DNA of 12,460 nt from Desulfobacula sp. (GTDB lineage Bacteria; Desulfobacterota; Desulfobacteria; Desulfobacterales; Desulfobacteraceae): contig JAQICW010000050.1 in assembly GCA_027858355.1 (NCBI GenBank), positions 1 to 12,460 on the forward strand, written 5' to 3'. A model generated the notes under the pieces. It made no database searches and was not told the DNA's origin. It saw only the letters and a program-made list of their open reading frames with translations. Made by a program: the position numbers and the translations under genes. Below are positions 7,911 through 12,460 of the stretch, piece after piece (within the stretch, counting starts at the first letter, position 1; every line of letters begins with the position of its first letter).

Positions 7911-8863
7911 AATGGTATGAGTATTTACCTTCAGATACGCTTTTTCTCAGGGGAGCAGAACCCATGGTGAGCGGAACCAGTTTTGAAACCACCCAGATTT
8001 TTCCTCCCCCAGTGTCTGCGATATCAGGAGCTATAAGAAGCGCTGTGCTTGCCCAGCAGCAGGTTTCAATCCAACAGTATAAAAAAGGAAATCCTGTACG
8101 GGAAAAAATTGGCAATTTTGGGGAACAAGCTCCTTTTAAGGTTTTGGGGCCGTTTCTAAAATACCAGGAATCTTTTTTTGTTCCAGCACCTTTTACCTGG
8201 TTTACAGAAAATAAATTCACTGACACTATCATTTACGTAAAGGAGGCAAAATCGCTGGATAAGGGTATCCAGCAGCGCCTGGGCTTGAAATCATCTTCTC
8301 CTTTGATGGGTTGGACCAGACACCATAAGGAGGTCAAATCAGTGGGTGGGAACTGGGTCGATCTTGGTGAACTGCTTAAAGGGAGTCTGACCTATGAGAA
8401 CGGAAAAACAATTTTTCTTTCCTCAGATGCAGATACCAGCCTGTTTTCCTTGGAAGAGAGAACCGGCATTGCCATGGGTTCCAGAAGAGATGTACTGGAA
8501 GGCCATATTTACACAGCCCGCCACATACGTTTGAAACCTGGAGTTTCTCTGGTCTGGGGGATAGACAGGTCTTGCGAGTTGGAACCTGAAGGGGTGTTGT
8601 CCCTGGGCGGAGAACAGCGGTTTGGCCGTTATAGGGAAATAGACAATGAATTTCAATTTCCGGCAACCGGCAACCGTTATCTTGCACTTTCTCCTGTTCC
8701 GGTTACACCGGAAATTTCAAGGGTTCTCGTTGGATCGGGCAAAATTATTTACCGGGGAGGCTGGGACCTGGCAAAGCAGTTTCATAAGGATATGATAGCC
8801 TTTTATCCTGCAGGTGCTGTGTTTGCAGATAACGTGGATGATTACTGTGTACCTATCATATGA
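7907..8863 (+). CDS. cmr3: Cmr3, type III-B effector complex subunit (Cas5 group)
   Basis: Cmr3 holds the 5' handle of the crRNA and contacts Cas10 at the base of the complex. The protein is 318 residues long, near the family norm. The N-terminus has LFLRGAEPM (12-20), then the family signature IFPPPVSAISGAIRSAVL (31-48). The C-terminal half has the glycine-rich LGGEQRFGRY (about 233-242). The ATG at 7907 overlaps the cmr2 stop by four bases, and a strong GGAGG lies just before it inside the end of cmr2, so translation of the two genes is probably coupled, as fits subunits needed in equal amounts. Confidence 0.93.
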   Translation: MKWYEYLPSDTLFLRGAEPMVSGTSFETTQIFPPPVSAISGAIRSAVLAQQQVSIQQYKKGNPVREKIGNFGEQAPFKVLGPFLKYQESFFVPAPFTWFTENKFTDTIIYVKEAKSLDKGIQQRLGLKSSSPLMGWTRHHKEVKSVGGNWVDLGELLKGSLTYENGKTIFLSSDADTSLFSLEERTGIAMGSRRDVLEGHIYTARHIRLKPGVSLVWGIDRSCELEPEGVLSLGGEQRFGRYREIDNEFQFPATGNRYLALSPVPVTPEISRVLVGSGKIIYRGGWDLAKQFHKDMIAFYPAGAVFADNVDDYCVPII

Positions 8864-8917
8864 GGTGCCACGTTGAAATATTGCAAGTATTGAGTTTCGT
8901 ACTTTGTTGTGGCTGAT

Positions 8918-8946
8918 TTAACTACCACTACCATTTTTATTATAAT
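8918..8946 (+). promoter_or_regulatory. Candidate internal promoter ahead of cmr4
   Basis: The 104-bp gap between cmr3 and cmr4 is the largest inside the cas operon. It contains TTAACT at 8918-8923 and, after exactly 17 bases, a perfect TATAAT at 8941-8946. The downstream leader would be only about 15 bases, just enough for the AAGAGG site at 8955-8960. An internal promoter would fit the need for several copies of Cmr4 and Cmr5 per complex, but in AT-rich DNA a TATAAT can occur by chance. Confidence 0.4.
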
Positions 8947-8947
8947 A

Positions 8948-8989
8948 TATAAACAAGAGGATTCCATATGTATAAACAAGAAAATTCCA
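8948..8989 (+). repeat. 23-bp-period imperfect tandem duplication over the cmr4 start
   Basis: The stretch TATAAACAAGAGGATTCCA at 8948-8966 recurs at 8971-8989 with two changes (GG to AA), 17 of 19 positions identical. The first copy supplies the AAGAGG ribosome binding site, and the second copy forms codons 2-8 of cmr4. The changed bases remove the ribosome binding site in the second copy. Confidence 0.75.
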
Positions 8990-9849
8990 CCATCATGTCA
9001 CTTTATGCTGTTTCTCCCGTTCACGCAGGATCAGGAACTTCCATGGGGGTTGTGGACCTGCCCATCCAGCGGGAACGTCATACCAACTGGCCCCACATCC
9101 AGGCATCGGGTGTGAAAGGGGCCATGCGACACCATTTTGAGAAGTTTAAAAACAATATCACCAGCAGAGATGAACAAGCCCAGCTGGATCAGATAACTGA
9201 GAAAATCTTTGGCACGGATAGTTATGAGGACAGTGGTACGCTTCCCGGTGCAATTGCCGTTTCCGACGCCAGACTGATTGCCTTTCCCATTCGATCGTCC
9301 AGAAGTCCCTTTGTATGGATCACCTGTCCGGCAGTACTTGAGCGCCTTGAAAAGGATTTCTCCCTGACCGGAAAATCTGGGGGAATAAATATTCCTGAAC
9401 TGGGCAATGACGAGGCCATTGTGATTAACGGCAGTATTCCCGCGGAAGAAAAAATTCTACTTGAGGATTACGAGGTAATCATTAAGAAAAAGGATTGTGT
9501 ACTTTCAGAAACCGCAGCAAGCCTTTATCAGAAAGCCAAAATCCTGCTGCTGGTGTCCAATGAAATCTATCATTATGGTATATCCAGCTGCACCGAAATA
9601 CGCACCCAGATCAAAATTGATGACAGAACCGGTACCACGGTTGATGGGTCCCTGCGATATGAAGAGCTTCTGCCTGCCGACTCAATGATGTATGTGGTCC
9701 TTTTTTATGGCAGTACCCGGGATGCGGACACCACCATACCGGCAGATATATTGATTGCTTACATGAAAAAGGATGTCATCAGATCCCATATCCAGATCGG
9801 TGGAGATGAGACCTTAGGTTGCGGACTTTTTCAAATAGAATGGATATAA
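8968..9849 (+). CDS. cmr4: Cmr4, backbone subunit and target RNA nuclease of the type III-B complex
   Basis: Cmr4 forms the repeated backbone along the crRNA and cuts target RNA at 6-nt intervals. The 293-residue protein has VSPVHAGSG (15-23) and VVDLPIQRERHTNWP (28-42). H19 and D30 have the same 11-residue spacing as the His and catalytic Asp of Pyrococcus furiosus Cmr4, so RNase activity is predicted. SGVKGAMR (47-54) is the K-G RAMP signature, and GGDETLGCGLF (278-288) the C-terminal glycine-rich loop. The ATG at 8968 is chosen because AAGAGG lies 7 bases upstream. Family members usually begin near MSLYAVSP, equivalent to M10 here, but that ATG at 8995 has no ribosome binding site. The extra nine residues appear to come from the local duplication. 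Confidence 0.95.
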   Translation: MYKQENSTIMSLYAVSPVHAGSGTSMGVVDLPIQRERHTNWPHIQASGVKGAMRHHFEKFKNNITSRDEQAQLDQITEKIFGTDSYEDSGTLPGAIAVSDARLIAFPIRSSRSPFVWITCPAVLERLEKDFSLTGKSGGINIPELGNDEAIVINGSIPAEEKILLEDYEVIIKKKDCVLSETAASLYQKAKILLLVSNEIYHYGISSCTEIRTQIKIDDRTGTTVDGSLRYEELLPADSMMYVVLFYGSTRDADTTIPADILIAYMKKDVIRSHIQIGGDETLGCGLFQIEWI

Positions 9850-9861
9850 GGAGACAGAGAT

Positions 9862-10254
9862 ATGATCAGCAAAGAACAGAAAAGGTCAGATTTTGCCTTG
9901 AACTCCCTTATCCGGTTGGAACAAACCCATTCCATCGAGAAAGAGTTTGCCAATTTTATTGTTGGTACACCCACAATGATTCTGGAAAACGGATTTGCTC
10001 AGACCATGGCTTTTCTTTTATCCAAATGTGCAGGAGAGCTCAAGGAGCCTTTTACCAATAAATATTACTTTACCTTCCAAACAATTGCAGGGTGGAGCCA
10101 GGAAATCAACAACAATATCCCGAAAGATCACAGGGCATTTTTCACCGCTGTTTCCAATCTTGAGCAGCGGGAATATCTTATGGTTCAGGAAGAGGCCTTG
10201 AAGATGCTTCAATGGTTGAAACGCTATGCCAGAGCGTTTCAAAAGGGGGAATGA
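9862..10254 (+). CDS. cmr5: Cmr5, small alpha-helical subunit of the type III-B complex
   Basis: Cmr5 (the Cas11-type small subunit) lines the second filament of the Cmr complex beside the crRNA-target duplex. The 130-residue length and helical, Cys-poor composition fit. The N-terminal SKEQKRSDFALNSLIRLEQ and the later NGFAQTMAFLLSK (about 43-55) match the family pattern in which a conserved G-x-x-x-x-x-A-F stretch starts the second helix. A good AAGGAGA site lies 7 to 8 bases before the start, and only 12 bases separate it from cmr4. Its stop codon overlaps the start of cmr6. Confidence 0.9.
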   Translation: MISKEQKRSDFALNSLIRLEQTHSIEKEFANFIVGTPTMILENGFAQTMAFLLSKCAGELKEPFTNKYYFTFQTIAGWSQEINNNIPKDHRAFFTAVSNLEQREYLMVQEEALKMLQWLKRYARAFQKGE

Positions 10255-11588
10255 TGGCTGCTACGACCCAGATTAATCAGGAAAACCCACTCTTTCCCCT
10301 TCCTGCGTACCTGGAAAAATATCGGGACAAGGTTTTAAATTACGGGTTCTATTTTAATAAATTTTGTAAATATCAAGTAAATGGCGACAAGCTTGAAACC
10401 AAGCAATCCTGGAATAATGGACAAAGAGGACGGGATCGCAAGGATTTTGAATGGTCCCTTTTGGGCAATCAAATGGTAAAATCGTCGGTCATGAAAAATT
10501 GTGCAGGACTGCTTTCAGACATCCATGAGAAACAGACCAGTTACTTGAAGGAAAGCCATGGACTGGGAACAGGAATAATTCAACTTTCGGCAAAGGCCTC
10601 AACCCGATTTCTCACCGGTATTGGTCAGATAAGCCCAACTGAAGTGGGGATGGTTTTTGACCGGAACACCGGACTGCCTTTTCTTCCAGCGGCATCCATA
10701 AAGGGTGCTGTGCGGTACGCCTATTGTGTGAATTTTGCCCTGAGCCATCCTGAAAAGGTGCCCCCTGATCAAACCCTGAATGAAAAAGATGTGGAGGGCC
10801 TGGAGGAGCTGTTTGGCTCCACAAATACAAACAAAGGTTCCAGAGGCGGATTTGCCTTTATGGACACCTATTCCGAGGTGGTTCCGGATCTGGTTATTGA
10901 TATCATGAATCCCCACCACGGAACATATTATCATGGGGCAAGTCCGGAAGGGCCAGTGGAAACTGAATCACCCATACCCATCAAGTTTTTAGCAGTTGAA
11001 AAGGGCTTTACCTTCAAGTTCAGGGGCTTTTTTCTCACAACTGCGGCTGAAAAGTATCGAGCCCGGCTTGTGGATGCATTTCATTTTGCCATGACGGATC
11101 TTGGACTGGGGGCAAAAACCGCTGTGGGCTATGGCCGGTTTGAACATATGCAAGAGATGACACCGGAAATAATTAAAGAAATTGAAGCCGAAAAAGCGTT
11201 AGCCCTTGAGATGAAAAAAAAAGAGATTGAGAGGGCGGAAGCGGACAGGTGTATTGCCCTGGAAATTGCGGAAAAAGAGCGGGCCGCGGCTGAAAAAGAT
11301 GCGATTATAAAAGCAAGAGAGGCCGGAGAAAAAGAGCTGGCGGCAAAGTACCAGAAATCTCTGGAAAATGCAGAGGGGATCGATCTTGCAATTCTTCAGC
11401 TTGAAAAAGGCGATGAGCAGATGGCCATAAGAATGTTTGACTTATATCTTGACTCCTTGAAATTCCTTAACAAAAAAGAGCGTGAACTGGCTCTACTGGT
11501 AAAGGAAAAGTTTAAATCCATGAAAAAAAATGCAAAAAAAACCAAACTTGCCCGTAAAACAAAGGTTGAAAAATTACTCAAGGCCTGA
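10251..11588 (+). CDS. cmr6: Cmr6, type III-B RAMP subunit with a long C-terminal charged coiled-coil extension
   Basis: Cmr6 is the Cas7-type subunit at the head of the complex next to Cmr1. The core has SAKASTRFLTGIGQ, then GLPFLPAASIKGAVRYAY (about 141-158, K151-G152), and the C-terminal loop GLGAKTAVGYGRF (285-297). The start at 10251 (445 residues) overlaps the cmr5 stop as ATGA; the next codon (10254) is also ATG and its spacing to AAGGGGG is better. A start at 10212 is in frame but would overlap cmr5 by 43 bases and has no good site. Beyond residue 298 about 145 residues follow that most Cmr6 proteins lack. They are rich in Glu, Lys and Ala with coiled-coil character (about 303-380), then a helical, TPR-like stretch and a Lys-rich end. 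This part may dock another protein; that is inference. Confidence 0.93.
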   Translation: MMAATTQINQENPLFPLPAYLEKYRDKVLNYGFYFNKFCKYQVNGDKLETKQSWNNGQRGRDRKDFEWSLLGNQMVKSSVMKNCAGLLSDIHEKQTSYLKESHGLGTGIIQLSAKASTRFLTGIGQISPTEVGMVFDRNTGLPFLPAASIKGAVRYAYCVNFALSHPEKVPPDQTLNEKDVEGLEELFGSTNTNKGSRGGFAFMDTYSEVVPDLVIDIMNPHHGTYYHGASPEGPVETESPIPIKFLAVEKGFTFKFRGFFLTTAAEKYRARLVDAFHFAMTDLGLGAKTAVGYGRFEHMQEMTPEIIKEIEAEKALALEMKKKEIERAEADRCIALEIAEKERAAAEKDAIIKAREAGEKELAAKYQKSLENAEGIDLAILQLEKGDEQMAIRMFDLYLDSLKFLNKKERELALLVKEKFKSMKKNAKKTKLARKTKVEKLLKA

Positions 11589-11665
11589 ACCTGATTATGG
11601 ATTTCAACTGTTGTTCTTGATGCCATGATTAATGCATTGGGAAACTACTCAAAAAGGTATAGCCG

Positions 11666-12073
11666 TTGGATATGGATAGAGGTGATAAAAGCTTGTTCCT
11701 GATTTTCAGTCATGAAATGACCAGGTTGCAGATGGAAGATGCTGAACGATCCCTTGGCATTATCAATATAATAGAAATGCCAGACAACCTCAGGGAACTA
11801 TGGAAGCAGATTCCTCCTATACCGGCAGAGATCAATGATATACTTGAACCTTTACGGCAATGGCTTGGACATTCTGCACACCCATTAGATTTTGTCCTGA
11901 TCCAGGGAGATTTCGGTGCAACATGGCTTATGGTAGACTTTGCTTTTAAACAGGGCCTCGTCCCTCTTTATTCAACGACAATTCGCAAGGCTGAGGAAGC
12001 CTTGCATCCAGATGGCAGTGTGAAGACAGAGCATGTTTTTCAGCACCAGATTTTCAGAAGATATGGTCGCTGA
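11666..12073 (+). CDS. csx20: Csx20-family protein, probable ring nuclease degrading cyclic oligoadenylate
   Basis: This small protein (135 residues) resembles the Csx20 family found only with type III systems. It has SLFLIFSHEMT (9-19) with the H in strand 1, PDNLRELWKQIPP (39-51), and a second strand DFVLIQGDFGATW (75-87), then PLYSTTIRK. Csx20 proteins have been linked to CARF-like ring nucleases that cleave cOA and thereby end the antiviral signal; this is family knowledge, not visible in the sequence itself. The start is uncertain. TTG at 11666 has AAAAAGG at the right distance; ATG at 11672 is six bases further. A gap of 77 bp from cmr6 is without other features. The presence of such a gene fits the intact GGDD of Cas10 in this operon. 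Confidence 0.8.
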   Translation: MDMDRGDKSLFLIFSHEMTRLQMEDAERSLGIINIIEMPDNLRELWKQIPPIPAEINDILEPLRQWLGHSAHPLDFVLIQGDFGATWLMVDFAFKQGLVPLYSTTIRKAEEALHPDGSVKTEHVFQHQIFRRYGR

Positions 12074-12094
12074 TTTCGTCAGCAGGAGACCGTC

Positions 12095-12373
12095 ATGTTT
12101 GTTCTGATATGTTTTGATATTGTTGATGACAGGGTTCGATACCGAGCCGTCAAGCTTTTGAAAGGGTATGGGGTAAGGGTTCAAAAATCAGTGTTTGAAT
12201 GTGCCAACATGACAGAGCACCGGTTCTTAAAACTAAAATCAGGACTTGAGGGTGTCATTGATCACACTGAAGATACCGTCAGGTTTTACCCCATATGCCG
12301 AGCCTGCCTCACTAATATTGAGTTCTCAGGCGTTGGAAGTCCCCCATTTACAGACAAATTTATGGTAACTTGA
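12095..12373 (+). CDS. cas2: Cas2, adaptation protein
   Basis: Cas2 forms the dimeric scaffold between two Cas1 dimers in the spacer-integration complex. The 92-residue length is typical. The N-terminal strand VLICFDIVDD (3-12) contains the conserved Asp (D8), followed by RYRAVKLLKGYGVRVQKSVFE (15-35), the core family signature, and TVRFYPICRAC (60-70). An AGGAGA site lies 6 to 7 bases before the ATG. It follows csx20 by 21 bp and closes the operon in this window. Cas1, which is needed for activity, is not seen here; it may lie downstream or elsewhere in the genome. Confidence 0.93.
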   Translation: MFVLICFDIVDDRVRYRAVKLLKGYGVRVQKSVFECANMTEHRFLKLKSGLEGVIDHTEDTVRFYPICRACLTNIEFSGVGSPPFTDKFMVT

Positions 12374-12415
12374 GTTGGTGAATTTTATTGATCTTTGACA
12401 ATTTGTGCTTTCCTG

Positions 12416-12433
12416 AAAAAGGCGGACCTTTTT
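12416..12433 (+). terminator. Possible weak terminator downstream of cas2
   Basis: AAAAAGG, a four-base loop CGGA and CCTTTTT form a seven-base-pair hairpin with the T-run in its right arm, about 40 bases after the cas2 stop. The GC core is only two pairs, so termination strength is doubtful. The sequence could also belong to the start of a further gene or a CRISPR leader cut by the window edge. Confidence 0.3.
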
Positions 12434-12460
12434 GCCAGAAGGGTAACAAAAGGCCAAAAG

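Noticed and set aside
10212..10250. Upstream ATG start for cmr6
   Set aside because: It would overlap cmr5 by 43 bases without a ribosome binding site, whereas ATG at 10251/10254 overlaps the cmr5 stop and follows AAGGGGG.
12374..12460. CRISPR leader or first repeat after cas2
   Set aside because: Only 87 bases are visible and no unit is repeated, so it cannot be supported.

Overview
The window carries a nearly complete type III-B (Cmr) CRISPR-Cas operon on the + strand. Next to it, transcribed in the opposite direction, is a small operon that looks like a sigma factor with a partner protein. The style of the cas genes and the mixed base composition would suit a Gram-negative sulfate reducer of the Desulfobacterota. 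That is an impression from gene content, not a measured assignment.

Left part (1-2784, minus strand): three genes read leftwards and appear co-transcribed. The first (2784-1798) encodes a protein with a sigma-70 region-4-like helix-turn-helix. The second (1760-660) encodes a soluble protein with an N-terminal H-x3-C-x2-C motif of the kind found in zinc-binding anti-sigma factors, followed by a segment that reads like a MazF/PemK barrel. The third (658 to beyond base 1) starts one base after the second gene stops and is cut by the window edge; 219 codons are visible and I do not recognise it. An AT-rich divergent intergenic region (2785-2919) separates this operon from cas6.

Middle and right part (2920-12373, plus strand): cas6, cmr1, cmr2/cas10, cmr3, cmr4, cmr5, cmr6, a csx20-like gene and cas2 lie head to tail with short gaps or overlaps. 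Cas10 keeps both the HD nuclease motif and the GGDD cyclase motif, so target recognition should lead to DNA cutting and cyclic oligoadenylate (cOA) synthesis. Cmr4 keeps the backbone-cleavage Asp. Csx20-like proteins are placed among the ring nucleases that switch off cOA signalling. Cas6 would process the crRNA. No cas1, no CRISPR array and no recognisable CARF or SAVED effector is visible.

The most interesting hypothesis is that the sigma/partner operon is the missing output arm: cOA or target recognition would lead to release of a sigma factor and a transcriptional response. This would resemble, without obviously being, the CalpL-CalpT-CalpS module of a type III-B system and the Csx29-Csx30-CASP-sigma module of type III-E. 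The visible sequence gives the architecture but not the trigger, which might be the truncated third gene or something beyond the left edge.
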